39,672 bases of DNA from CALANV01 sp036381615 (GTDB lineage: Bacteria > Pseudomonadota > Alphaproteobacteria > CACIAM-22H2). The DNA lies in contig DASVCL010000007.1 of the NCBI GenBank assembly GCA_036381615.1, forward strand, positions 1 to 39,672. The letters are read 5' to 3'. Positions 27,196-35,390 of the stretch are shown in pieces. Every line of letters begins with the position of its first letter. The first letter of the stretch is position 1. The notes beneath the pieces are model-generated. The model had not been told where the DNA came from. It was given only the letters and a program-made list of their open reading frames with translations, and did not search any database. A program made the translations under genes and the position numbers.

Positions 27196-28047
27196 ATGGC
27201 CCAGCCCGTCACCGCCCCCGACTCACCGCATCCGGCGAACGCGCCGGCCCCGCTGCTGCGCGTCAACAACATCGAGGTCATCTACAACCACGTCATCCTC
27301 GTGCTGAAGGGCGTCAGCCTCGACGTGCACGAGGGCGGCGTCGTCGCCCTGCTCGGCGCCAACGGCGCCGGCAAGACGACCACGCTGAAGGCGATTTCCA
27401 ACCTGCTGCACGCCGAGCGCGGCGAGGTGACGAAGGGCTCGATCGAATATCGCGGCGAGCGGATCGACCGCATGTCGCCGTCCGACGTCGTGCGGCGCGG
27501 CCTGATCCAGGTGATGGAAGGCCGGCACTGCTTCGCCCACCTGACCGTCGAGGAGAACCTGATGACCGGCGCGTTCACGCGCCGGGACGGCAAGGCGGAG
27601 GTGTCGCGCGACCTGGAGATGGTCTATGCGTATTTCCCCCGGCTCAAGGAACGCCGGAAATCCATCTCGGGCTACACGTCCGGCGGCGAGCAGCAGATGA
27701 CCGCGATCGGCCGCGCGCTGATGTCGCGACCCAAGATGATCCTGCTGGACGAGCCGTCGATGGGCCTTGCCCCGCAGCTCGTCGAGGAGATCTTCGAGAT
27801 CGTCGCCAAGCTCAACCAGGAGCAGGGCGTGAGCTTCCTGCTTGCGGAGCAGAACACCAACGTCGCGCTGCGCTACGCGAGCTACGGCTATATCCTCGAG
27901 AACGGGCGGGTCGTGCTGGACGGCACGGCCGAGGCGCTGCGCCAGAACGAGGACGTCAAGGAATTCTACCTCGGCCTGTCGGCGAGCGGACGCAAGAGCT
28001 ACCGCGACGTCAAACATTACAGGCGCCGCAAACGCTGGCTTGCCTGA
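27196..28047 (+). CDS. livF: branched-chain amino acid-type ABC transporter ATPase LivF
   Basis: This 283-residue ATPase is the second nucleotide-binding subunit of the Liv-type importer. Walker A is GANGAGKTT, the Q-loop region is LIQVMEGRHCFAHLTVEENL, the signature is YTSGGEQQMTAIGRAL, Walker B is MILLDEPSMGL and the H-loop region is LLAEQNTNVALRYAS. The MEGR segment is typical for LivF. It is longer than usual, with about 20 N-terminal residues before the domain and a very basic C-terminal tail (KSYRDVKHYRRRKRWLA). It lies 98 bases after the binding protein and 91 bases before the PaaK-like ligase. Confidence 0.94.
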   Translation: MAQPVTAPDSPHPANAPAPLLRVNNIEVIYNHVILVLKGVSLDVHEGGVVALLGANGAGKTTTLKAISNLLHAERGEVTKGSIEYRGERIDRMSPSDVVRRGLIQVMEGRHCFAHLTVEENLMTGAFTRRDGKAEVSRDLEMVYAYFPRLKERRKSISGYTSGGEQQMTAIGRALMSRPKMILLDEPSMGLAPQLVEEIFEIVAKLNQEQGVSFLLAEQNTNVALRYASYGYILENGRVVLDGTAEALRQNEDVKEFYLGLSASGRKSYRDVKHYRRRKRWLA

Positions 28048-28138
28048 GCCGGTCGCGCGCAGGCTACCATATCCGGCCCGCCCGACGCCCAAGCGGGCGG
28101 CCGATCGACCTTTCCGAAGAGAAGACCCAGGGACGACC

Positions 28139-29395
28139 GTGGCTGAGGACACCTATTTCGACGAACTCGAGACCCGTGATCCGGCCTTACGCGAGCGCGC
28201 GCTGTTCCGCGCGCTGGCGGAGCAGATCCAGAACGCGCAGAAGAACGCGCCCGCGCTGGCGGAGCTGCTCGCCGGCGTGGATGCCGTGTCGGTCGTCGAT
28301 CGGGCGTCGCTCGCCAGGCTTCCCGTGATCCGCAAGTCGGAGCTGGTCGAACGCCAGAAGAAGTCGTTCGCCGACCGCGATCCGTTCGGGGGGCTGACCG
28401 CCGTACCGACCGGCCAGCTCGGCCGCATCTTCGCCTCGCCCGGACCGATCTACGACCCGGAAGCGCTGCGGCCCGATTACTGGCGGCTCGCGCGGGCGCT
28501 GTTCGCCGCCGGCTTCCGCCGCGGCGACGTCATCCACAACTGTTTCGCCTATCACCTGACGCCGGCGGGTGCGATGCTGGAGAGCGGCGCCCATGCGCTC
28601 GGCTGTCCGGTCGTGCCGGCGGGAACGGGCAACACCGAGCAGCAGGTGCGAGTCATCGCCGACGTCAAGCCGAAGGGTTACGTCGGCACGCCGTCGTTCC
28701 TGAAGATCATCCTGGACAAGGCGCGCGAGATGGGCGTCGAGCTGACGTCGCTCAAACGCGCGCTCGTGTCCGGCGAGGCGCTGCCGCCGGCATTGCGCGC
28801 CGAGTTCGCGGCGCAGGGCATCGACGTGCGCCAGTGCTACGCGTCGGCGGATCTGGGCCTGATCGCCTATGAGTCGCTGCCCGGCGAGGGCCTGATCGTC
28901 GACGAATGGGTGATCGTCGAGATCGTGCGGCCGGGCACCGGCGACCCCGTTCCCGACGGCGAGGTCGGCGAGGTGGTCGTGACGACGCTGAACCCCGACT
29001 ATCCCCTGATCCGGTTCGCGACCGGCGACCTGTCGGCCGTCATCCCCGGCACGAGCGGCTGCGGCCGGACCAACATGCGCCTCAAGGGCTGGATGGGCCG
29101 GGCCGACCAGACGACGAAGGTGCGCGGCATGTTCGTTCATCCGCACCAGGTCGCCGAGATCGTCCGGCGCCACGGCCAGATCGCCAGGGCGCGCCTCGTC
29201 GTCGACCGCGACCAGTCGAACGACATCATGATCCTGCGCTGCGAGGTCACCGGCGAGCCGCCGGCCGATTTCGCCAACATGGTCGCCGAAACCATCCAGG
29301 CCGTCACGAAGCTGCGCGGCACGGTGGAGATCGTGCCAAAGGGCACGCTGCCCAACGACGGCAAGATCATCGACGACGTGCGCAAATACGATTGA
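28139..29395 (+). CDS. phenylacetate-CoA ligase (PaaK)-like AMP-forming enzyme
   Basis: This 418-residue protein belongs to the PaaK branch of adenylate-forming ligases: N-terminal TYFDELETRDPALRERALF, central YASADLGLIAYE, TGDLSAVIPG, the KVRGMFVHPHQV segment and the C-terminal catalytic lysine segment LPNDGKIIDDVRKYD. The canonical phosphate loop (SSGTTGxPT) is replaced by RIFASPGPIYDPEAL, a variant that may alter ATP handling or mark a separate subfamily. A GTG start at 28139 was chosen to fit the usual PaaK N-terminus; no nearer ATG exists. It ends the livK-livF half of the locus and should make a CoA ester from the imported, probably aromatic, acid. Confidence 0.88.
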   Translation: MAEDTYFDELETRDPALRERALFRALAEQIQNAQKNAPALAELLAGVDAVSVVDRASLARLPVIRKSELVERQKKSFADRDPFGGLTAVPTGQLGRIFASPGPIYDPEALRPDYWRLARALFAAGFRRGDVIHNCFAYHLTPAGAMLESGAHALGCPVVPAGTGNTEQQVRVIADVKPKGYVGTPSFLKIILDKAREMGVELTSLKRALVSGEALPPALRAEFAAQGIDVRQCYASADLGLIAYESLPGEGLIVDEWVIVEIVRPGTGDPVPDGEVGEVVVTTLNPDYPLIRFATGDLSAVIPGTSGCGRTNMRLKGWMGRADQTTKVRGMFVHPHQVAEIVRRHGQIARARLVVDRDQSNDIMILRCEVTGEPPADFANMVAETIQAVTKLRGTVEIVPKGTLPNDGKIIDDVRKYD

Positions 29396-29411
29396 ACCCG
29401 GTCGGCCCCGG

Positions 29412-29611
29412 CTAGACCCGTCGCGGGCCGAAGGCCGCCAGCAGGGCGCCGGCGACGAGCGCCGCGGTCCCGGCGATCAGGTACCACATGGCGGTATCGG
29501 CGTAGCGCCCGTCAACGCCTCGGACACGCGCTCGAGCGGCGCGTCGGCGTCGAGCCCGACGGCGAGCATCATCAGGCCGATCGCCGCGGTCACGAAACCG
29601 ATGATGCGCAT
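29412..29611 (-). pseudogene. DUF3185 small membrane protein, apparently frameshifted
   Basis: Reading from ATG 29611 gives MRIIGFVTAAIGLMMLAVGL and then SEALTG, after which the frame runs into an early stop. One frame over, the same strand reads GRYADTAMWYLIAGTAALVAG and ends RRV at TAG 29412-29414. Joined at TG/RY the two halves give a roughly 66-residue, two-helix protein matching the DUF3185 plan (first helix, FTG-type loop, DxTMWYLI second helix). One missing base in the ACGGGC stretch near 29508 explains it. A GGGAG ribosome binding site precedes the ATG. It could be true decay or an assembly/sequencing error. The function of the family is unknown. Confidence 0.72.
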
Positions 29612-29826
29612 GGGCGTGCACTCCCTTGCCTTGTGCCGCGGCCCCTTGCCAGCGTAACGGTACCGCCGGAACCCCGTTCCCCAACCGTACGGCGCAGCCA
29701 AAAAGCTTTGTGCGGCCGCGCCTTTACGGCCACAATCCCGGCCCGGGCCGGGACCCGCAGAATCCTTATTTTCGCCACTATATGAGTGAACTGCCGACAC
29801 AATCCGGGGACTTAATGGTGACATCG

Positions 29827-29857
29827 AAACGGGCGACATCGCGCCGTCCCGTTTTTT
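29827..29857 (+). terminator. terminator-like hairpin 1 in the ccm leader
   Basis: AAACGGG (29827-29833) pairs with CCCGTTT (29848-29854), and the T run goes on to 29857, six T in total. An alternative inner stem GGCG/CGCC (832-835 with 842-845) is possible, so the RNA could switch between two forms. Confidence 0.6.
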
Positions 29858-29914
29858 GTTCGTCCCCTGTCGAGGCCCCCCCGGACTCCATCCTCGGCAG
29901 TACCTCGCGCGATG

Positions 29915-29959
29915 GCGGGTCGGCTTGGCGGAATTGCTCCGCTTTCGGCCCGCTTTTTT
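29915..29959 (+). terminator. strong rho-independent terminator 2 in the ccm leader
   Basis: GCGGGTCG (29915-29922) pairs with CGGCCCGC (29946-29953, one G-U pair). Inside it a second hairpin forms from GCGGA (29928-29932) and TCCGC (29938-29942). Six T follow at 29954-29959. It lies only 30 bases before the ccmA ATG, an odd place for a terminator unless it attenuates ccm transcription or ends a small RNA. Confidence 0.75.
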
Positions 29960-29989
29960 GTGTCCGGCCCGATCCGGCCGGGATCCCGC

Positions 29990-30613
29990 ATGGATGAGTT
30001 CACCGGCACCGCCCTTGCCTGCGTGCGCGGCGAACGGCTCGTCTTCAAGGACCTGTCGTTCCGCGTCGGCGCCGGGCAGGTGCTGGCCCTCACCGGGCCG
30101 AACGGCAGCGGCAAGTCGAGCCTGCTGCGCCTGATGGCGGGGCTGATCCGGCCGGCCGGCGGCAGGCTCGCCTGGGCCGGCGCGAGCGTCGCCGACGATC
30201 CCGACGCGCACCGCGCCCGGCTCCACTACCTCGGCCATCTCGATGCGCTCAAGCCCGCGCTGACGGTAACCGAGAACGTCGCGTTCTATGCGGCGCTGCG
30301 CGGCCATCACGATGCGGCCGCGGTCGACGCCGCGCTGGCCGCGTTCGGATTGAGCGCGCTGGCCGATCTTCCGGCGCGCTTCCTGTCGCAGGGCCAGCGC
30401 CGGCGCACAGCACTCGCGCGCCTGCTCGCGGCCCCCGCCCCCCTGTGGCTGCTCGACGAGCCGACGCTCGGCCTCGATGCGGCATCGCTCGACGCACTAC
30501 TCGCGGTCCTGCGGCGACATGTCGCGGCCGGCGGCCGCGCCGTCATCGCGACGCACGTCCCGCTCGACGTACCCGGCCTCGACGAGCTGCGGCTCGGGGA
30601 CCGCACGCCATGA
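29990..30613 (+). CDS. ccmA: haem exporter ATP-binding protein CcmA
   Basis: This 207-residue ATPase belongs to the CcmABCD complex, which releases haem-loaded CcmE during cytochrome c maturation. It begins MDEFTGTALACVRGERLVF. Walker A is GPNGSGKSS, the signature region is FLSQGQRRRTALARLL, Walker B is LWLLDEPTLGLD, and a late ATHVPLD takes the H-loop place. The length fits CcmA. The ATG at 29990 has no good ribosome binding site and sits right after a small dyad. The ccmB start overlaps its stop (ATGA). It begins a nine-gene operon. Confidence 0.96.
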   Translation: MDEFTGTALACVRGERLVFKDLSFRVGAGQVLALTGPNGSGKSSLLRLMAGLIRPAGGRLAWAGASVADDPDAHRARLHYLGHLDALKPALTVTENVAFYAALRGHHDAAAVDAALAAFGLSALADLPARFLSQGQRRRTALARLLAAPAPLWLLDEPTLGLDAASLDALLAVLRRHVAAGGRAVIATHVPLDVPGLDELRLGDRTP

Positions 30614-31275
30614 CGTCCGCGCTCGCGCTCCTCCGCCGCGACCTGCGCCTGGCGCTGCGCACGCCCGGCGACAGCGCGACGGTCGTGCTGTTCTTCGTCC
30701 TGACGGCCGTCCTGTTCCCGCTCGGCGTCGGTCCCGAACCCAACATCCTCGCCCGCATCGCCGTCGGCGTGATCTGGGTCACGGCGCTCCTCGCCAGCCT
30801 GCTGTCGTTCGACCGGCTGTTCCAGCTCGATGCCGAGGACGGCAGCCTCGACCTGATCGCACTGGCCCCGGCGCCGCTCGAGCTGCTGGTGCTGGCCAAG
30901 TGCGTGGCGCATTGGCTGGTCACCGGGCTGCCGCTGATCATCGTCTCGCCGCTCCTCGCCGTGTTCCTGAACCTGCCGGGCGAGGGCTATCCGGTCCTGC
31001 TGCTCGCCCTCGCGATCGGCACGCCGACCTTGAGCCTGGTCGGCGCGATCGGTGCCGGGCTCACGCTCGGCGCCCGCCGCGGCGGCGTCCTGCTGCCGCT
31101 GCTCGTGCTGCCGCTCTACGTCCCGGTGCTGGTGTTCGGGGTCGCCGCCATCGAGGCCGCGGTTGCAGGCCTCCCGGCGCGCCCCCATCTCCTGATCCTG
31201 GGCGGTCTGCTTGCGCTGAGCCTGCCGCTTGCACCGGTCGCCACGGCCGCCGCCATCCGCCAGGCCCTGGAATAG
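30610..31275 (+). CDS. ccmB: haem exporter permease CcmB
   Basis: This 221-residue inner-membrane protein has about six helices and starts with the CcmB pattern ALLRRDLRLALRTPGDSATVVLFFVL. The segments FDRLFQLDAEDGSLDLIALAP and LVLAKCVAHWL are characteristic. It is the membrane partner of CcmA. It overlaps ccmA by 4 bases and is followed by a 127-base gap before ccmC, the only real break in the operon; that gap shows no gene and no clear promoter. Confidence 0.96.
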   Translation: MTSALALLRRDLRLALRTPGDSATVVLFFVLTAVLFPLGVGPEPNILARIAVGVIWVTALLASLLSFDRLFQLDAEDGSLDLIALAPAPLELLVLAKCVAHWLVTGLPLIIVSPLLAVFLNLPGEGYPVLLLALAIGTPTLSLVGAIGAGLTLGARRGGVLLPLLVLPLYVPVLVFGVAAIEAAVAGLPARPHLLILGGLLALSLPLAPVATAAAIRQALE

Positions 31276-31402
31276 GCGAAGGCCGCAAGTGGTTGATCGC
31301 CTAGGGCGATTCTGTCGCAGCGATAAAGCTTGGAAAGCCCGTCCCGAAACCGTTAAACCCTGACGCCAGGATGGCCAGAAGGGCCGCACGGCACCATCCC
31401 CG

Positions 31403-32152
31403 ATGCATCGATTCGCGAACCCCGCCCGTTTCCAACGTCTCGCCGGCGCGATCCTGCCATGGAGCGCCGGACTGACGGCACTGCTCAGCATCGTCGGCCT
31501 GTGGTTCGCGCTCGTCGCCTCGCCGCCCGACTACCAGCAGAGCGAGACCGTGCGCATCATGTACGTGCACGTGCCGGCGGCATGGATGGCGCTGTTCGTC
31601 TATGCCAATCTCGCGATCGCGAGCGCGATCGGCCTCGTCTGGAAGCACCCGCTCGCCGATCTCGCCGCCAAGGCGATGGCGCCGATCGGCGCGACGTTCA
31701 CGGGCGTGTGCCTCATCACCGGCTCGCTGTGGGGGCAGCCGATGTGGGGGACATGGTGGGTGTGGGATGCGCGGCTGACGTCCGTGCTGATCCTGTTCTT
31801 CTTCTATGTCGGCCACATCGCACTGACCAACGCCTTCGACGATCCGACGCGCGGCACGCGCGCGGCCGCCGTGCTGGCGCTGGTGGGCGCCGTGAACCTT
31901 CCCATCGTCAAGTTCTCGGTCGACTGGTGGAACACGCTGCACCAGCCGGCCTCGATCACGCGCCTCGATGCCCCGGCCATTCACCCGTCGATGCTGACGC
32001 CGCTGCTGCTGATGGCGCTGGCGTTCCTCGGCTATTACGTCACCGTGCTGATCCTGCGCTTGAGGCACGAGATCGTCAGCCGCAAGCTGCGCGCGCTGCG
32101 CCTGACGCAGGGCATGGGCGCGCCGGCCATCGTCGAGCAGGAGGGGACGTGA
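31403..32152 (+). CDS. ccmC: haem chaperone-loading protein CcmC
   Basis: This 249-residue inner-membrane protein of the haem-handling protein family has six helices. The tryptophan-rich WWD segment is W115-G-T-W-W-V-W-D122 followed by ARLTS. The two flanking histidines that bind haem are in MYVHVPAAWM and in WWNTLHQPAS. CcmC passes haem to CcmE in the periplasm. The ATG follows a weak ribosome binding site after the 127-base gap. Its stop overlaps the ccmD start (TGATG). Confidence 0.97.
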   Translation: MHRFANPARFQRLAGAILPWSAGLTALLSIVGLWFALVASPPDYQQSETVRIMYVHVPAAWMALFVYANLAIASAIGLVWKHPLADLAAKAMAPIGATFTGVCLITGSLWGQPMWGTWWVWDARLTSVLILFFFYVGHIALTNAFDDPTRGTRAAAVLALVGAVNLPIVKFSVDWWNTLHQPASITRLDAPAIHPSMLTPLLLMALAFLGYYVTVLILRLRHEIVSRKLRALRLTQGMGAPAIVEQEGT

Positions 32153-32358
32153 TGGCCGACTTCTCGACCTGGCTTGCGATGGGCGGCTATGCCGCGTTCG
32201 TGTGGCCGTCCTATGCGATCACGGCGGCGCTTCTGATCGGCCTTCTGGTCGTGAGCCTGTGGAATCTGCGGCGCGGCGAGGCCGAGCTCGCGCGGAACGA
32301 CCGCGTCGCACGCGCCGGCGCACCGGCCCGTCGCGACCGAAAGGGACCGCGCCCATGA
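32152..32358 (+). CDS. ccmD: haem exporter small subunit CcmD
   Basis: This 68-residue protein has one membrane helix (ITAALLIGLLVVSLWNLR) preceded by the CcmD-typical MGGYAAFVWPSYA and followed by a basic cytoplasmic tail. CcmD joins CcmABC and helps release holo-CcmE. Size, motif and position between ccmC and ccmE identify it. It overlaps both neighbours (1 and 4 bases). Confidence 0.93.
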   Translation: MADFSTWLAMGGYAAFVWPSYAITAALLIGLLVVSLWNLRRGEAELARNDRVARAGAPARRDRKGPRP

Positions 32359-32807
32359 CGCGCAAGCGCCGGCGGCTCTACATCCTCATCCTGTTCCTGC
32401 TGGGGCTGGGCACGGCGACGGCCCTGACGCTGACCGCGTTCCAGGACAATCTCGTCTTCTTCTACAGCCCAAGCGACATCGCCGCGAAGGACGTGCCGTA
32501 TGAGCGCAACCTGCGCCTGGGCGGCCTCGTCGAGATGGGATCGGTCGAGCGCACGAGCGGCAGCACCGAGATCCGCTTCCGCGTCACCGACCTGCAGCAC
32601 ACGATTCCGGTCGTCTATTCGGGCGTGCTGCCCGACCTGTTCCGCGAGGGACAGGGCGTCGTCGCGCAGGGCTATCTCGGCCGCGACGGCGTGTTCCATG
32701 CGCGCGAGCTGCTCGCCAAACACGACGAGAACTACATGCCGCCCGACGTCGCCGACGCGCTGAAGCGCGCCGGCCATCCGCAGGACCAGGCAGGTCCGGG
32801 CCGATGA
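32355..32807 (+). CDS. ccmE: periplasmic haem chaperone CcmE
   Basis: This 150-residue protein has an N-terminal anchor helix after a basic start (MTRKRRRLYILILFLLGLG) and a periplasmic OB-fold. The haem-binding motif is LLAKHDENYMPP, with H123 as the residue that binds haem covalently. LGGLVEMGSV and VVYSGVLPDLFREGQGVVAQG are family segments. It takes haem from CcmC and gives it to CcmF. It overlaps ccmD and ccmF by 4 bases each. Confidence 0.97.
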   Translation: MTRKRRRLYILILFLLGLGTATALTLTAFQDNLVFFYSPSDIAAKDVPYERNLRLGGLVEMGSVERTSGSTEIRFRVTDLQHTIPVVYSGVLPDLFREGQGVVAQGYLGRDGVFHARELLAKHDENYMPPDVADALKRAGHPQDQAGPGR

Positions 32808-34834
32808 TCGCGGAGATCGGGCATTTCGCGCTGCTGCTCGCGCTTGCGGTCGCGAGCGTGCAGGCGATCGTGCCGCTGATCGGTGCCGCGCGCGGCGATG
32901 CACAGCTCATGCAGCTGGCGCGGCCGGCCGCGGTCGCGCAGTTCGGTTTCATCGCGACCGCCTTCGCCTGCCTGACATGGGCGTTCGTGGTGTCCGACTT
33001 CACGGTCGCGGCGGTCGTCGCCAATTCCCATTCGGCCAAGCCGCTCCTCTACAAGATCACCGGCGTGTGGGGGAACCACGAGGGATCCATGGTACTGTGG
33101 GTCCTGATCCTGGCGCTGTTCGGCGCCGCGGTCGCCCTCTTCGGCCGCAACCTGCCGCCCGCGTTGCGCGCGCGCGTGCTGGCGGTCCAGGGCATGATCG
33201 GCGTGGCGTTCCTCGCCTTCATCGTGTTCACGTCGAACCCGTTCCTGCGCGTGTTCCCGCCACCCGCCGACGGGCGCGACCTCAACCCGCTGCTGCAGGA
33301 TCCCGGCCTCGCGTTCCATCCGCCGCTGCTCTATACCGGCTATGTCGGCTTCTCGGTCGTGTTCGCCTTCGCCGTCGCGGCGCTGATCGAGGGCCGGGTC
33401 GACGCCGCGTGGGCCCGCTGGGTGCGGCCGTGGACGCTCGCGGCCTGGGCGGCGCTGACGCTCGGCATCGCGCTCGGCAGCTGGTGGGCGTATTACGAGC
33501 TCGGCTGGGGCGGCTGGTGGTTCTGGGACCCGGTCGAGAATGCCTCGCTGATGCCGTGGCTGATCGGTGCGGCCCTGCTGCACTCGGCGGTCGTCGTCGA
33601 GAAGCGCGACGCGCTCAAGACCTGGACGATCCTGCTCGCCATCCTCGCCTTCTCGCTGTCGCTCGTCGGCACGTTCCTGGTGCGCTCGGGCGTGCTGACC
33701 TCGGTGCATGCCTTCGCGGTCGATCCCGCGCGCGGCGTGTTCATCCTGGCGATCCTCGTCGTCGCGATCGGCGGTTCGCTCACCCTCTACGCGGTTCGGG
33801 CGCCGGCGCTGAAGACGGGCGGCCTGTTCGCGCCGATCAGCCGCGAGGGCGGGCTCGTCCTCAACAACCTGCTGCTGGCGACGGCGACCGCGACCGTCTT
33901 CCTCGGCACGCTCTATCCGCTGTTCCTGGAGGTGATCGGGGGCGCCAAGGTCTCGGTCGGGCCGCCGTTCTTCAATGCGACCTTCGTGCCGCTGATGGTG
34001 CCGCTGGTCGCGGCGATCGCCGTCGGGCCGATGCTGGCGTGGAAGCGCGGCGACCTGCCCGGCGCGCTCGCGCGGCTGTGGGCGGCCGGCGTGGCGACGG
34101 CCGCCGCCGTGCTCGGGACCGTGTGGCTGACGGACGGGCCGGCCGGCGCGCTGCTCGGGCTCGGGCTCGCGGCGTGGCTGGGCGCAGGCGCGCTGGTCGA
34201 ACTCGCCGAGCGCATCCGCCTGTTCCGGATTCCGGCGTCCGAGTCCCTGCACCGCGCCGTCAATCTGCCGCGCGCCGCGTGGGGCATGACGGTCGCGCAT
34301 CTGGGTGTCGCCGTCGTCGTCACCGGCATCACCGCCTCGTCCGCGTGGCAGACGGAACACATCCAACTCGTGAAGCCCGGCGAAACGGTCGAGATCGCCG
34401 GCCATACCTTGCTGTTTCGCGGCACCGAGCGCGTCGACGGGCCGAACTACATCGCGCGCCGCGGCATCTTCGAGGTGAGCCGCGACCGCGAGCCGGTCAC
34501 GACGCTTTATCCGGCCAAGCGCTTCTATCCGGTCCAGGGAATGGTCACGACCGAGGCGGCGATCCACACCAACCTGCTCGCCGACCTCTACGTCGTCATC
34601 GGCGATCCCGACAATGGCGGCACGCCCGGCGGCGATCCGCGCGTGCTGCTGAATGCGCCTGCCGAGGCCGCCTGGGCGGTGCGTCTCTATTACAACCCGC
34701 TGGTGCCGTGGATCTGGATCGGCTGCGTGATCATGGTGCTGGGCGGCGCGCTTTCGCTCACCGACCGGCGGCACCGCGTCGGCGCGCCCGGCCGCGCCCG
34801 GCGCCCGGTGGCGCAGCCGGCCATGGGCGACTGA
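32804..34834 (+). CDS. ccmF: cytochrome c-type haem lyase subunit CcmF
   Basis: This 676-residue membrane protein has about 15 helices and is the core of the haem ligation complex with CcmH and CcmI. The WWD domain reads GGWWFWDPVEN from about residue 236. Histidine-bearing segments FHPPLLYTGYVG and KITGVWGNHEGSMVLW are present, as is a large C-terminal periplasmic loop (about 480-625). Length matches the family. It overlaps ccmE by 4 bases and is followed after 22 bases by ccmG. Confidence 0.98.
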   Translation: MIAEIGHFALLLALAVASVQAIVPLIGAARGDAQLMQLARPAAVAQFGFIATAFACLTWAFVVSDFTVAAVVANSHSAKPLLYKITGVWGNHEGSMVLWVLILALFGAAVALFGRNLPPALRARVLAVQGMIGVAFLAFIVFTSNPFLRVFPPPADGRDLNPLLQDPGLAFHPPLLYTGYVGFSVVFAFAVAALIEGRVDAAWARWVRPWTLAAWAALTLGIALGSWWAYYELGWGGWWFWDPVENASLMPWLIGAALLHSAVVVEKRDALKTWTILLAILAFSLSLVGTFLVRSGVLTSVHAFAVDPARGVFILAILVVAIGGSLTLYAVRAPALKTGGLFAPISREGGLVLNNLLLATATATVFLGTLYPLFLEVIGGAKVSVGPPFFNATFVPLMVPLVAAIAVGPMLAWKRGDLPGALARLWAAGVATAAAVLGTVWLTDGPAGALLGLGLAAWLGAGALVELAERIRLFRIPASESLHRAVNLPRAAWGMTVAHLGVAVVVTGITASSAWQTEHIQLVKPGETVEIAGHTLLFRGTERVDGPNYIARRGIFEVSRDREPVTTLYPAKRFYPVQGMVTTEAAIHTNLLADLYVVIGDPDNGGTPGGDPRVLLNAPAEAAWAVRLYYNPLVPWIWIGCVIMVLGGALSLTDRRHRVGAPGRARRPVAQPAMGD

Positions 34835-34856
34835 TCTTCGGGCCGTTGGAGCTTCG

Positions 34857-35390
34857 ATGCGACGTCTGATCTTCGTCCTGCCGCTCGTCGCCTTTGCCGC
34901 CGTCGCCGCGTGGTTCGCGGTTGGCCTGACGCGCGACCCGAACCTGGTGCCGTCGGCCCTCATCGACCAGCCGATTCCGACGTTCGAGCTGCCGCCGCTC
35001 GCGGGCAGCGGCGTGCCGGGCCTATCCGACGCGGCGATCAAGGGCAAGGTCGCGCTAGTCAACGTCTTCGCGTCCTGGTGCGTGCCGTGCAAGGCGGAGC
35101 ATCCGGTCCTGATGCGGCTTGCCGAGGAGCGGCGCGTGCCGATCTACGGCATCAACTACAAGGATGCCGAACGGGACGCGCGCGCGTGGCTCGACACGCT
35201 CGGCAACCCGTATGCCGCGATCGGGCACGACCTCAGCGGCCGGGTCGGCATCGATTGGGGCGTCTACGGCGTGCCGGAGACGTTCGTGGTCGATCGTACC
35301 GGCCGCATCCGCCACAAGCATGTCGGCCCGATCACGCCGCAGATCCTGCGGGACGAGATCCTGCCGCTGATCGCGAGTCTCGAGAAATGA
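34857..35390 (+). CDS. ccmG: thiol-disulfide oxidoreductase CcmG/DsbE
   Basis: This 177-residue thioredoxin-fold protein is held in the inner membrane by an N-terminal helix (LIFVLPLVAFAAVAAWFAVGL) and faces the periplasm. The active site is W-C75-V-P-C78 in FASWCVPCKAEHP, and the cis-proline segment is YGVPETFVVDRTG. It keeps apocytochrome c and CcmH cysteines reduced for haem attachment. Its stop overlaps the ccmH start (ATGA). Confidence 0.96.
   Translation: MRRLIFVLPLVAFAAVAAWFAVGLTRDPNLVPSALIDQPIPTFELPPLAGSGVPGLSDAAIKGKVALVNVFASWCVPCKAEHPVLMRLAEERRVPIYGINYKDAERDARAWLDTLGNPYAAIGHDLSGRVGIDWGVYGVPETFVVDRTGRIRHKHVGPITPQILRDEILPLIASLEK

Larger units (their letters stand above)
29612..29989. 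other. 378-base non-coding region between DUF3185 and ccmA
   Basis: This is the only gap above 300 bases. It holds the upstream region of the DUF3185 gene on the minus strand and, on the plus strand, two terminator-like hairpins (29827-29857, 29915-29959) and a short dyad (GATCC/GGATC, 29971-29985) directly before ccmA. An open plus-strand frame across it (29626-29997) has no protein-like features. No convincing sigma-70 promoter was found; a TATATG at 29779-29784 lacks a matching -35 element. Confidence 0.7.

Noticed and set aside
29626..29997. Open plus-strand frame across the ccm leader
   Set aside because: It runs through two terminator hairpins, has irregular codon use and no domain.
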